Shown here: one piece after another, positions 34,350 through 43,110 of the stretch
Layout: each line of letters starts with the position of its first letter
Numbering within the stretch: position 1 is the stretch's first letter
Assembly (NCBI RefSeq): GCF_003046175.1
Contig: NZ_PZZM01000001.1
Span: forward strand, 2,187,001 to 2,251,000
Direction: 5' to 3'
From: Bosea sp. 124
GTDB taxonomy: Bacteria; Pseudomonadota; Alphaproteobacteria; Rhizobiales; Beijerinckiaceae
Length of the DNA stretch: 64,000 nt
Position numbers and translations under genes: made by a program
The notes under the pieces: model-generated
Databases searched by the model: none
What the model saw: only the letters and a program-made list of their open reading frames with translations
Told to the model about the DNA's origin: nothing

Positions 34350-34853
34350 CTACGCCAGTAGTCCCCGTCGGCGAAGCTCGGCCTCAATCGCCTGCCGCCG
34401 CAAGACCTCGAGCCTGTCATCCAACAGGGTAAGCTCACCCCTCTTCTCTGCGACCTCTTCCTCGGCGGAGTCGATCCTCGCCCGTGTTTCCTTCGCCGTC
34501 TGCTTGAGTTCATCAAGGTCTTCGTCGAGACCCTTGAGATCGTACTCAAGTTCGTCCCTCCGCTGCGTATAGATCTCCTCGATGTAAGCCTCCATCCCCT
34601 CGATGAAAACATCAGCGTCTTCGAAGTAGAAGTCTTCCTTCGAAAGCTCTCTCAGGCTCCGCTGAACATCGTCTTCGGAAAGGATTTTGTAGCCGTGACT
34701 GAAACGCTCCCCCTGGTGGAAGGCCGCCAGTTCGTCGATCAGCTTCACGCATTTGTTATACGCGTCGCTCGTTCCTTCCAAATAGACATCTCGCTCCTCA
34801 GCTCTTTCAGTCCACGCCATCCAGAAGCGCAAAACTTCCTTCGAATCCGACAT
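34350..34853 (-). CDS. Hypothetical acidic coiled-coil protein
   Basis: 167 residues from the ATG at 34853 (MSDSKEVLRFWMAWTERAEE). The C-terminal half is a long charged coiled coil: ELEYDLKGLDEDLDELKQTA through EEEVAEKRGELTLLDDRLEV. No membrane or signal segment. It looks less GC-rich than its neighbours. Longer starts would run into the umuC pseudogene and are rejected. Role unknown, perhaps regulatory or structural cargo. Confidence 0.65.
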   Translation of the reverse strand: MSDSKEVLRFWMAWTERAEERDVYLEGTSDAYNKCVKLIDELAAFHQGERFSHGYKILSEDDVQRSLRELSKEDFYFEDADVFIEGMEAYIEEIYTQRRDELEYDLKGLDEDLDELKQTAKETRARIDSAEEEVAEKRGELTLLDDRLEVLRRQAIEAELRRRGLLA

Positions 34854-35174
34854 AACGCTACTCCAAACCAGACTTTGTTGGTAACCACGATAAGATCCAG
34901 GAAGGCGAGCCACAGGGCGGCCGGTCCGAATCAGGTTCGCCTTCAAGGATGGTGAAATCGGTTTTGGGCAGCAAGTTCCTTTTTTGTTCCCTGATTTTCG
35001 GCCTGACGAGAAGGTCGCCTCCATCGGAGAGATGACTTCCGACGCGGCGACGCACGGTCGGCAGTGCTTCCGCCCATCGGCGCCCGATTTTCGCTTGTCG
35101 CCATTACGGTGAGCGAGCAGCAGAACAAGGCAAGTCGCGGCTGGGCTGCAACCGCCACGCCATGTTGTCGACCC
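34854..35174. other. Non-coding stretch upstream of umuC pseudogene
   Basis: No gene seen. It probably includes the promoter of the 34350 gene and degraded sequence left of the umuC remnant. Confidence 0.4.
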
Positions 35175-35829
35175 TGCATCGATCGCCATGTCACGCCAAC
35201 CGCGCTCGCCAAGACCCACCGGCTCGCGCGAACTGCGCGAGATCGTGTCTACGTAGACGCGCGTTCCCACCTGCATCGGTATCTGGCCGACTAAGACGCT
35301 GGCCAACAACATCGCGAAGACGACGCCGCAACAGCGGGGCGTCTGCAACCTGCAGCAACGAGGCCCGCCGGATTGGGTCCCGCTCGTCGAGATCGCCGAC
35401 GTATGGGGCATCGGCGGCGCGTCGCAAGCCAAGCTAGGCGGGATGGGCTGCCGGACGGTCGCGGACTTCGCCGCCCTCGATCTCAAGCTCGCCAGGAAAA
35501 CGTTGACCGTCGTGGGCGAGCGGATCATCCACGAGCTTCGCGGCACGCCCTGCAACGACCTAGAGACCGTGGCGCCGACCCGGAAGGGTTGTGCGGTGAC
35601 GCGCGCCTTTGCCTAGCGCGTGGACGATCTCCACATGATGCTGAAGGCTATCGCCGCGCATTCTACGCGGCTAGGCGAGAAGCTCCGTCACCACGGCTTG
35701 GCCAAGCGCGAGATTCCGCATCAAGTCTGGGTCCTGATGGAGCCGGTGCACGAACTTATTCGCGTCAGCTTCCTACAGACCGCCGACGCCCAAGCCTTTC
35801 GCGAGCATTTCAGGGCGAGACTTGTCTGA
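35175..35829 (+). pseudogene. Decayed umuC fused to the tail of its partner gene
   Basis: The plus strand encodes a damaged copy of umuC residues about 110-290. Recognisable stretches are VPTCIGI(W)[46 protein letters not shown] and [12 protein letters not shown]. Stops include a TAG inside CAVTRAFA, and there are frame breaks and small deletions. After RHHGLA it runs in frame into IRVSFLQTADAQAFREHF, which resembles the second half of the 31977-32267 protein. So a whole umuC-partner cassette was present and has lost both ends and the join between the genes. It is inverted relative to the intact copy. Confidence 0.85.
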
Positions 35830-35902
35830 ATTCCGGAACTGGCCGGCTAGGAGAAGCCATCAAACTCGAACAGTGGAGCCAGTTTTCCGCGCTGACCAGC
35901 TA

Positions 35903-36187
35903 TCAGAAATGCTCGTGCTCAACCACATGCTCCGCGACTACGTCCGAAAGTGCGCCACGGCGAACCGTGATCTCCCGCTCGGCGAGATAAGCCACCGCTC
36001 TCGCGTCATCGCCGTCCCACAGGATTCCACCGTAATTCTGGGCGTAGGCTAACAATCCGTTATAGGTATTTACACCTAATCCACGAGCCAGCGCCTCGAG
36101 CGTGTGCCCGTGGCCTGCAGGGGCGAAAACCTCCCGAGCGTGCCACTTCATCTCATACAGCGAATTCTCATCCAATCGGACCAGCAT
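35903..36187 (-). CDS. Hypothetical protein
   Basis: 94 residues from the ATG at 36187 (MLVRLDENSLYEMKWHAREV), which has a strong GGAGAGGGAAC site; the frame is open to 36280. Features are HTLEALARGLGVNTYNGLLA, GILWDGDDARAVAYLAER and an acidic C-terminus. LEALARGLGVNTYNGLLAY reads like a helix-turn-helix-sized segment with a domain seen in small plasmid proteins, but I cannot name it. Confidence 0.65.
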   Translation of the reverse strand: MLVRLDENSLYEMKWHAREVFAPAGHGHTLEALARGLGVNTYNGLLAYAQNYGGILWDGDDARAVAYLAEREITVRRGALSDVVAEHVVEHEHF

Positions 36188-36280
36188 TGTTCCCTCTCCG
36201 ACTAAAATTGACACGCCAAGACGGTAATGCGGCTCTCCAGAAGCGCAATCCCCCGAAGGCATCGTGTCGCGTATTTTCAC

Positions 36281-36623
36281 ATTTTGGGAGACAAGAGGTG
36301 CTCTGCGTACCTACCTCTTGTAGGCCCAGAAGGGCATCGTCGCATCAAGGGAATTGACAGCTAGGTTTTTGATCATATTATTTGCCTACGGAACCGTCCG
36401 GTTGGCGAGGATTAGCGGGCTGACAATCTGCATTCCGAGCTGCTCGATGAGCGATGTCGCTTGTTGAGGAAGATCGCGGCGGGGCGGCTCGGACGTAGAA
36501 GCGCCAGGAGTCTAGCGCATGCGTACCGGCGACTCGCAGGGCATATAGCCACGCCTGCGTTTGAGGGCTCCGAGTGCTTCACGAAGCGATGAAGCGCCCC
36601 CGCATCGGAGCGATCGTCGCGTC
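36281..36623. other. Non-coding stretch with promoter
   Basis: AT-richer DNA between divergent genes. It contains the strong promoter at 36354-36381. No small gene is convincing here. Confidence 0.5.
36354..36381 (+). promoter_or_regulatory. Sigma-70-type promoter
   Basis: TTGACA at 36354-36359, 16 bases, then TATTAT at 36376-36381. It is a near-consensus housekeeping promoter, reading toward the HTH gene at 36624. Confidence 0.5.
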
Positions 36624-36902
36624 ATGTCGTCCCTTACCGAACAGACCAAATCCGTCAAAGAGTTTCCCCGCAAGGCAATCCGATCGCAGGAACTAGCCGA
36701 CCTTCTCTGCATCTCGCTGGCAGCGCTGAGCTCACAGCGCCGGCGCCGGACGGGCCCCCCTGTAGTGCTGCGCGAGGGGTGTCACCCTTACTATTCCCGT
36801 GACGAGGTGCTCGCGTGGCTGCTGGCACAAGAGCAGCGAAATGCCCAGCGGTCTGCCTCCAAAATCACTCCCGACCCTTCACTCGATTGCGCTGAGCAGT
36901 GA
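36624..36902 (+). CDS. Small helix-turn-helix DNA-binding protein
   Basis: 92 residues from the ATG at 36624 (MSSLTEQTKS). The HTH of excisionase/AlpA type is RSQELADLLCISLAALSSQR, followed by the GPPVVLREGCHPYYSRDEVL wing and AWLLAQEQRNA. It probably regulates mobilisation or excision. The last 38 bases overlap the 3' end of the convergent relaxase gene. Confidence 0.72.
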   Translation: MSSLTEQTKSVKEFPRKAIRSQELADLLCISLAALSSQRRRRTGPPVVLREGCHPYYSRDEVLAWLLAQEQRNAQRSASKITPDPSLDCAEQ

Positions 36903-38646
36903 CGAGCTGACGGCCAATTCGGGCCATCACCTTTGCTGCTTCGACTTCATTTGCACGTCGCAGTGTGCCCTCAGCAGCGAAAGCATCCGACGATCGGCCT
37001 CCGTTCCAAGATTGGATATGGCGACGTTGTCTGACACTGCCTGTCTGAGCAAGAGACGCCAGGCCGGCGTACACCTCGCCGCCCAGCACGCGCTGCAGGA
37101 CATCTTGACCAATCGGGGTCGGACGCCCCGCAAGAACATCCAGCGCCATCGCGGCGAGTGCGCGGTGGGTCTTCGGGACTACGGCGAAATCGAAGGCAGT
37201 CTGGCGCTCCTCACGCTGTGAGGACGCAGCCGGAGGGGGCTCCGCCGCCCCACCCTCGGCCGGTTGGGAATATTGAGGTCGATGCCGAGCATTTGCATGC
37301 ATGCCTACCAGTCGGTCCCTTCCTCGAGACAGATCAGCGGGACGGTGACGTTGGGCGACCAGTGCCTGGGCTTCGGCACGGCGAGCTTGACCGTACCCGC
37401 GCAGCGCACCTATCGCTACGATACCTGCCCCGAGCGCGACAGTCAGGCCCGCGCCCGTCAGAAGAACACCCGTTGCCGCCATTGCGAATGCGACCCGGCG
37501 CGCAGGGCGCGACTGCAGCAAGCGGGCTGCCTTGAATGCGCGGTTGATCCTGAGTTGGCGCACGCGTGCCTCCTCTCGGCGCATTGCCTGCGCCTCACGG
37601 CGCTGCGCTGCCTGTGATGAACGGCGGGAAGAGATTTCCTCATCGGCAGGCTTCCGCGATCGCCACATGCGGGAAAAGATGTCATTGAACTCGCCGTCGA
37701 TCGCGGTCTCTAACCGACCACGATCAATCTCGCGGATCAGGGCGCGGTCAGCCTGTTTCAATGTCCTGGCTGCACCCTCGACGCGGGCTTGCGAGATAAG
37801 CGGGGCATCGCGGCGCAGATCTTCCACTACGGACGGCTCCAGAGCCACGCGGCCGTCGGAGGCGATGGTGATGGAGCCAAGAAGAGGCAACGCCATACCA
37901 CTCCCGTCATGGACGGCCATGAGGGTTGCCTTCCTGGTGCCGATCGCGACGGAGAGGCCATATCGGGCGAGAGCCTGGCGGAGCGAGCCGAAGCGTATGG
38001 CCTCGCCGACGGCAGAGAGAAGCCGGCCACGAAATTCGCCCAAGGGCAGCTTTGCGCGGGCCGCCTGCTGGCGATCCGCCTCAGCGTTTCGATCACGTCG
38101 ACGGACAGGCTGATGGCCTTCCAGGATCTCAGCTTCGCGGATTTTACCTCGGGCTCGCAGATCGGCCGCATTCCGCTGGATGCGGGGACCAGGGGTTATC
38201 TTTTCACCGAATTGAATCTCGAGGCGGCGGCTGACCAACTCGTCGCGAGCATAGTTGTCCTTGGAGCTGAGGACACGTCCCGTAGCAGGATCAACGGCGC
38301 TGAAGAGCAGGTGAAAGTGCGGCGGCCTGTCACCTTTGTCATGCTCGATCAGCCGCATGGGATGATTTCGGGCAATGCCGTTTTCGCGCCTGATGCATGC
38401 GATGGCGCGTAAAAGCTGCCTTCGGTCGAGAGGGCGCGAGGGGGAGAGCTTGAAATGAGCCAACGTGATTTTCGCCCGTGAATGGGCGGCGGTCAGAGCT
38501 GATGAAAAAGCGAGGAACTGGCGTAGGTCGCCCGGGCAACCGCGGTCGAGATCTCGGTGCTCGACGACCCGCCGGTTATTCGACGTGCTCAGCAGGTGAT
38601 CTGCACGCCTAGGATCGTCTTTCACATAGCGAGACCGGCCGATCAC
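36865..38646 (-). CDS. MobA-type relaxase
   Basis: 593 residues. The relaxase domain is near the N-terminus: AKITLAHFKLSPSRPL, an ALTAAHSRA block and the metal-binding PPHFHLLFSAVDP (the HxH of motif III, about residue 109). The candidate Tyr nucleophile in the first 35 residues is Y7. A hydrophobic pair of helices near residue 400 (VAFAMAATGVLLTGAGLTVA) suggests membrane contact. It nicks oriT and pilots the strand in conjugation. Its start overlaps the MobC stop, and oriT is expected just upstream. Confidence 0.82.
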   Translation of the reverse strand: MIGRSRYVKDDPRRADHLLSTSNNRRVVEHRDLDRGCPGDLRQFLAFSSALTAAHSRAKITLAHFKLSPSRPLDRRQLLRAIACIRRENGIARNHPMRLIEHDKGDRPPHFHLLFSAVDPATGRVLSSKDNYARDELVSRRLEIQFGEKITPGPRIQRNAADLRARGKIREAEILEGHQPVRRRDRNAEADRQQAARAKLPLGEFRGRLLSAVGEAIRFGSLRQALARYGLSVAIGTRKATLMAVHDGSGMALPLLGSITIASDGRVALEPSVVEDLRRDAPLISQARVEGAARTLKQADRALIREIDRGRLETAIDGEFNDIFSRMWRSRKPADEEISSRRSSQAAQRREAQAMRREEARVRQLRINRAFKAARLLQSRPARRVAFAMAATGVLLTGAGLTVALGAGIVAIGALRGYGQARRAEAQALVAQRHRPADLSRGRDRLVGMHANARHRPQYSQPAEGGAAEPPPAASSQREERQTAFDFAVVPKTHRALAAMALDVLAGRPTPIGQDVLQRVLGGEVYAGLASLAQTGSVRQRRHIQSWNGGRSSDAFAAEGTLRRANEVEAAKVMARIGRQLVTAQRNRVKGRE

Positions 38647-39026
38647 GACTGGCCCCGCCCGAGCACGGCCATGATGGCAGTGATGGCGGTATGCAGGTCG
38701 AGCCTGATACGCTCAAGCTCGTCATGTCGCCACGGCAGCGGCTTGCCTTGGTTCAGATGCGCGGCAATCTGGTTGACATTGTTGCCGACCATGCCGAGTT
38801 GACCTAGGCCTTGCCGCAGCAATTCGGCATTCGCGACCCGGCGCCGGACCGTGGCGGTCCGGGCCATGAGGCCGATCTCCCGCTCGATGATGCGCCGCGC
38901 CATCTGGCCGGGTGTCAGTCCCATCGCGGCAGCGATCGCCACCAATTTGTCCGCCTCTTCCCTCGCTATGCGGAACACAAAGGGGCGGCTCTTCTCGTAC
39001 TTCTTGGCTTGCTTTTGGTCTGTCAT
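38643..39026 (-). CDS. MobC/TraJ-like relaxosome accessory protein
   Basis: 127 residues. N-terminal basic stretch KKYEKSRPFVFRIAREEADK, an RHH-like GLTPGQMARRIIEREIGL and the MobC signature RQGLGQLGMVGNNVNQIAAHLNQG. It helps the relaxase recognise oriT and melt it. It overlaps the relaxase by 4 bases. Confidence 0.85.
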   Translation of the reverse strand: MTDQKQAKKYEKSRPFVFRIAREEADKLVAIAAAMGLTPGQMARRIIEREIGLMARTATVRRRVANAELLRQGLGQLGMVGNNVNQIAAHLNQGKPLPWRHDELERIRLDLHTAITAIMAVLGRGQS

Positions 39027-39376
39027 CGACAGGCCTTCCGTGCGTTAGCGCGGACAACCCGCTTTCGCGGCGGGGGTCCACGGGGGCGGAGCCCCTTGGC
39101 CAGCAGACATGTAGGACGCTCGCGTCGTAAACATGTCGTCACTGGCATACTGTAGCTTATCTTACGTCGAGTAAAACTCGCCGGTATTATAGCTCAAATA
39201 TAGCGGTGACGTTGTCAGCAAAAAAAGCTGATCCATAACTCGCAACGGTACAGATAATGTTCTTTTGACGCGTTTGACGATTTTGCCGCCTTCGCGCTGA
39301 ACGCCCTGTATGCCGACTTAATCAAAGTGCAACCAGGAAATCATGCTGCCATTATAGGCGCTCGGAGGATGGCACA
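39027..39376. other. Probable origin of transfer (oriT)
   Basis: This 350-bp non-coding gap divides the MobC-relaxase operon (minus) from TraK/TraL/TraM-like genes (plus), the same arrangement as RP4 oriT between traJIH and traKLM. It contains a nested inverted repeat at 39106-39137 (GACATGT / ACATGTC outside, GACGC / GCGTC inside), a GGGGGCGGAGCCCC stem at 39082-39095 and an AT-rich stretch after 39150. The nick site cannot be placed. Confidence 0.6.
39106..39137. repeat. Nested inverted repeat in the oriT region
   Basis: Outer arms GACATGT (39106-39112) and ACATGTC (39131-39137), inner arms GACGC (39115-39119) and GCGTC (39122-39126). It is a good candidate for relaxosome or repressor binding. 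Confidence 0.55.
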
Positions 39377-39754
39377 TTGAGCAACCAGCGCACCGACAGT
39401 TTGGCTCGCCTGGCACCGCAGGCTGCGCGACAGTCGCTGAAAAGCGACTTCTTCGCGATCATGCCTGCGATCGAGGCAGCACTCAATCGCCGAGTCGCAT
39501 GGAAGGCCATTTTGGCCGACCTCGAGGCAAACGGCTTCGCGATCAAGCCGGAACTCGCCTCAAACTATGCCGCGCAGTACCGGCGTCGTTTTAGGCCGGC
39601 GGGCGTGCCTGGCAAGGCGGGTCGTCCTCGCAAATCTGACGTGGCGGCTCCCCACGTCATCCAGACAAGGATCATGCCGGTTCTCATCACCAACGCTGGC
39701 CGGCCTGCGCCGCGCAGCGTGGCGAACCTCAAGCGTCCTGCTGATCTCGACTGA
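39377..39754 (+). CDS. TraK-like oriT-binding protein
   Basis: 125 residues from a TTG at 39377, with GGAGGATGG nearby. The helical pattern DFFAIMPAIEAALNRRVAWK and GFAIKPELASNYAAQYRRRF, followed by a basic GRPRKS tail, resembles RP4 TraK. RP4 TraK also has an N-terminal helical segment followed by a basic end and wraps oriT. Position (first plus-strand gene after oriT, followed by a ParA/TraL-like gene) agrees. Sequence identity to TraK is low by eye. Confidence 0.6.
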   Translation: MSNQRTDSLARLAPQAARQSLKSDFFAIMPAIEAALNRRVAWKAILADLEANGFAIKPELASNYAAQYRRRFRPAGVPGKAGRPRKSDVAAPHVIQTRIMPVLITNAGRPAPRSVANLKRPADLD

Positions 39755-39802
39755 CCCGGTCGAGACAAAAAACCAACGCCCCATCCCAACCCAGAGGATC
39801 CA

Positions 39803-40048
39803 ATGATCACCAGTACGACCCATCCGCCTTCTGACCGCTTGAAGTACGTCCTTGCGGCGAAGGGCGGCACCGGAAAGAGCATCCTCTTTAATCTGCTGAG
39901 CAGCACCGCCGCCGTCAATAAGGGGAAGTGCGCGATCGGCCTCTTCGACATCGACCCTGCCACCTCCACCCTGCGGCGCTACCTCATGCGGCAGGAGAGG
40001 CGCCGGCTCTGGGGCCGCCGCCGCAACGCGGGCACCCCGCGTGCCTGA
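39803..40048 (+). pseudogene. Truncated ParA/TraL-like ATPase
   Basis: 81 residues: KYVLAAKGGTGKSILFNLLS, LFDIDPATSTLRRYLMRQ and then an Arg-rich run-out. It aligns with the first 60 residues of the intact gene 115 bases downstream, including the Walker A and the FD(I/V)(D/E)PA.(S/P)TLRRY block. It lacks everything after. It keeps the MinD-type Walker A with its signature Lys (KGGTGKS). It is a tandem duplicate cut short, probably non-functional or with a new short role. Confidence 0.75.
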
Positions 40049-40162
40049 GCGCGTTCGGCGTCAGACCTCTTACTCCATCCCAACGTGGCGTTGACCACCG
40101 CGAGCGCTCCCGGGCGCTGCACGACGGCGACGCCCATCTCCATCTCAGAAAGGTATCTTGTC

Positions 40163-40852
40163 ATGACCACTAACAAGGCCGCGTCCAGCGGTAAGAAGTA
40201 CATCTTCGCTGCGGCTGGCGGCGGCGGAAAGAGCACGCTCGCGATGTTGATGACGAGCACGGCCATCTTCAAGAAGCTCGAGATCGACATCTTCGACGTC
40301 GAGCCTGCCAACCCGACGCTGCGGCGCTACTTCAAGTCGATGCCGCCCGAGCACGCTTTGGAGGACGACCGGCCCGAGGCCGTGGTGCCGTTTCTCGAGA
40401 GCAGGGTGTTCGGCAGCAACCGCCCGGCGGTCGTGGACCTCGGCGCGAACATGGAGGGCCACGTCCTGCGGTGGATCAATGACCGGGGCGCGGCCGTCGC
40501 GGAGGACATCCGGTTCATCATTCCTCTCAGCAAGAGGGACGGCATTACCGCCGCGGCGCGCATCGCGCTTAACTGCGGGGCTGCGTCGGTCCTCTTGGTG
40601 CACAATGAGGCGGGTGGGCTCGATGCCGAGGCCGCCATTGCCGACCCGGCGTTCGCCAGGCTCACCGAGGAGGTCATCCACTTCGCCCGGCTGCCGCAGC
40701 TCGGCACGACTATGGCGGATGTCCATCGGACGAGTACGCCGCCTCATCTCATGCTCGCCGGCAAGAACCGGTTCGAGGCCCAGGGCGCCCTGACGATGAT
40801 CAGGGCGGTTGAGGAGACCTTCTCCGATCACCCGGACTTCAGGCCCTGGTGA
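40163..40852 (+). CDS. ParA/TraL-like ATPase
   Basis: 229 residues from the ATG at 40163 (MTTNKAASSGKK). The P-loop IFAAAGGGGKSTLAMLMTST lacks the signature Lys found in ParA/MinD proteins (Ala replaces it). DIFDVEPANPTLRRYF, VVDLGANMEGHVLRW, FIIPLSKRDGI and SVLLVHNEAGGL complete a P-loop fold. By position it corresponds to RP4 TraL (StbB-like), linked to transfer or positioning of the DNA. The absent signature Lys means ATP use should not be assumed. Confidence 0.75.
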   Translation: MTTNKAASSGKKYIFAAAGGGGKSTLAMLMTSTAIFKKLEIDIFDVEPANPTLRRYFKSMPPEHALEDDRPEAVVPFLESRVFGSNRPAVVDLGANMEGHVLRWINDRGAAVAEDIRFIIPLSKRDGITAAARIALNCGAASVLLVHNEAGGLDAEAAIADPAFARLTEEVIHFARLPQLGTTMADVHRTSTPPHLMLAGKNRFEAQGALTMIRAVEETFSDHPDFRPW

Positions 40853-40859
40853 GGTCCGC

Positions 40860-41483
40860 GTGGCGCGCTTTACCGAAAAGCTGAGGAAGAGTGCCGGCGT
40901 GCGAGACGGTGATCCTGTCGCGCCCGTCTTCGACGCAGTCGACCTTGTGGCGGATCGGGTTGATCAAGCGATCGGCGCGTTACAAGACGAAGCCACGCGG
41001 CGGCGCCGCCGCGATCTCGTGCGCGGCATCGGTCTCGCCGGAGCTGCGGTGGCTCTAATTGGCGGCCTGGCTTTTGGTGGGGCGGCCATCGCGATCCGTT
41101 CGGCGGAGGAGAAAAGCGCCGAGCGGCTCCGACTCCTCGATGACGAACGCGCACGTAGCTTCGACGCTCGCGTCGAGACGCGGGCCGCCTCGGTCGCCTT
41201 CGACGTCGTTACGCAGGCCAATAGTCGCGCCGCTGCGGCCGAAGCCCTGTTGGAGGTTGCGCGGGACAGAGTGGCCGCGTTAGTCGGCGGCACCGATCCG
41301 GGACTGCGTGACCTACTCAAGGCGACTGCGACGGCGAAGCGCGACGACATCGCGATCGTACTTCGGCTCATGCGCCACCAAGACCCCAACGTCCGGAAAA
41401 CCTGCGACGCGCTGACTGCAGTTTCACCGGCCATGGCCGTCAGACTGCTCGAATATTTCACGGCCAACAAAGGCCAACTCTAA
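40860..41483 (+). CDS. TraM-like membrane-anchored protein
   Basis: 207 residues from a GTG at 40860 (MARFTEKLRKSAGVRD), GAGG just upstream. A cytoplasmic basic segment (ATRRRRRDLVRG) leads to one transmembrane helix (IGLAGAAVALIGGLAFGGAA, about 56-78), then a helical tail with LRLLDDERARSFDARVETRA. It starts 8 bases after the ATPase stop. It occupies the TraM position of an RP4-like traKLM operon. The match is by layout rather than by sequence. Confidence 0.6.
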   Translation: MARFTEKLRKSAGVRDGDPVAPVFDAVDLVADRVDQAIGALQDEATRRRRRDLVRGIGLAGAAVALIGGLAFGGAAIAIRSAEEKSAERLRLLDDERARSFDARVETRAASVAFDVVTQANSRAAAAEALLEVARDRVAALVGGTDPGLRDLLKATATAKRDDIAIVLRLMRHQDPNVRKTCDALTAVSPAMAVRLLEYFTANKGQL

Positions 41484-41503
41484 CGAAAAAGGAGACCTGC
41501 GTA

Positions 41504-41710
41504 ATGGATTTCAACAACGAACTCGACCGGGACCGCGACTTCGACGACATGTGGTTTCACCATTCTGCCCAGCTTGTCACCATGCGGAACATCTCGCCTA
41601 TGCGGGCTGCCGCAACGTCCCTGGCTCTCCTTCGCCGGGTTTTTGCCGAGGACAAGGGTTTCGAGAGTTGGCTCATTCGGAAGGGCATTCCTGTTTCCGT
41701 GTCGAACTAG
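41504..41710 (+). CDS. Small hypothetical protein
   Basis: 68 residues (MDFNNELDRDRDFDDMWFHH...), with an acidic start and a helical LRRVFAEDKGFESWLIRKG end. AAGGAGACCTGC supplies a strong ribosome site. It is last in the traKLM-like operon. Unknown role. Confidence 0.6.
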   Translation: MDFNNELDRDRDFDDMWFHHSAQLVTMRNISPMRAAATSLALLRRVFAEDKGFESWLIRKGIPVSVSN

Positions 41711-41816
41711 CCATCAACGTCCAAATTTAGGGGCCCGCGTGATGAACCGCGCAGGCTCCTTTGTTTGTGGGAAAGCATGCATGTCTGTCACCGAAGCGAT
41801 GGACCAGGTTCGGTAT

Positions 41817-42647
41817 TTACCGCGCAGCGGCGCGCTGCTCCCTGATCACTTGGGCCACGCGGTGGGCCAACATAATCCGATGTTTGAAGTGCAACCTGAA
41901 AAGCACCTTGCCCAGGTAAGCGCCAGGATCGTCGAGCACGCGCTCTCGATCAGACGCCAACTTCAAGATCCGCCAAGGCTTAAGCGGGCCCGAAGATAAC
42001 GCGGGGAATCTAAACGACCCCTCGATCTGGACCCCGGCGGGGCGGCAGTCCAACTCGTCGAAAAGAAGAGCGAGCAGGACGTTGACGAGACTCAGCTCGA
42101 TCTCGTTGCCCCTCTCGCTCCTGGCAGAGATGCAGGCCGACACCCGGGTTTGCCCGGTGTAGTAGTGCGCGCTGTGAATGATCCACTCTACCGAGACGGG
42201 TTGGCCGCTCTGAATTGCAGCATTGATCTGCGGATCGATCAGGAGCAGGGGCTTCAACAGGGACTTCAACGTCCTTGCGGTCTCGCGATTGGCAGCGTCT
42301 GCGGAGAGATCAGAGCCTGCCGAAGGGCGCGGCGCCTGATCGACATACTGAGCGGCCAGCAGGTGCGGCTTTCGGTCTTCCCCGTCGTCGTGGAGCCTCT
42401 TTGCCACGCGATCGGCGGTGCTGAAGATGGGATGGCGCAGGGTGTAGCGCGCGGGCCAAATCTCCGACGCCGCGTTCTGCACTGCCAAAAGCGCGTCGTT
42501 ATCGTCGGCTGCATACCCACTCCACTGGAGCCATCCCGGCCGCTCGGCGCTGTCCATCAAGGATGAAAGCCAAGGCCGCCGGGCGCGCGGATAGTCCATA
42601 GGAGCCTCGAACTTCTTAACATGCGGCGCGGCCATTGTGATCTCCAT
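41817..42647 (-). CDS. Hypothetical protein of the mobilisation module
   Basis: 276 residues from the ATG at 42647 (MEITMAAPHVKKF); 42665 and 42635 are alternatives. Alpha/beta with VEWIIHSAHYYTGQTRVSAC and GNEIELSLVNVLLALLFDEL, ending in Arg/Leu-rich helices (FRLHFKHRIMLAHRVAQVIR). No signal or membrane segment. It lies between the traKLM-like operon and the repeat-rich non-coding region. Not recognised; a replication accessory role is possible by position only. Confidence 0.6.
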   Translation of the reverse strand: MEITMAAPHVKKFEAPMDYPRARRPWLSSLMDSAERPGWLQWSGYAADDNDALLAVQNAASEIWPARYTLRHPIFSTADRVAKRLHDDGEDRKPHLLAAQYVDQAPRPSAGSDLSADAANRETARTLKSLLKPLLLIDPQINAAIQSGQPVSVEWIIHSAHYYTGQTRVSACISARSERGNEIELSLVNVLLALLFDELDCRPAGVQIEGSFRFPALSSGPLKPWRILKLASDRERVLDDPGAYLGKVLFRLHFKHRIMLAHRVAQVIREQRAAAR

Positions 42648-43110
42648 GCGGCGTAGTTGCGGCAATATTCGATAGCGCGTCGGTGAGAATCACCACAAAG
42701 AACATATCATGAACAAAGAAGTCGGAGCATGTCATAGATGCGTCGTAAGCCCAAAAATCAGATTATAGTTAATGACGTTAGTTGTTACTTAATCGATTGT
42801 TTTGTAATTATCACTCAATACTAAAAAACTGGCAGTTTTAGGCGTTGCGGCCGATGAGAATATGCGTCAATAACGTACCGCTGCTCTCTCATCGCCTTCT
42901 TGAATCACTTCCGCCTCTCTGCTTGCCAAGGGCTCTCCTCCCGATGGCGACCGAGCGAAAAGAAGATTCACAGCGTCCGCGATGATGCGCTCTACCCTGT
43001 ATGGCCGTGGCATGGAGATCTGCTCGGGCAAAGTGTCACGCCGTGCGCGTGCCCGAAGGAGGACTTCTGCCTGGCCGGCGGGGGCCTCGCGTCACCTTCA
43101 GGATCCCCGT

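Noticed and set aside
34350..35555. 401-residue start extension of the coiled-coil gene
   Set aside because: The extension is antisense to the umuC pseudogene. The ATG at 34853 begins the coherent protein.
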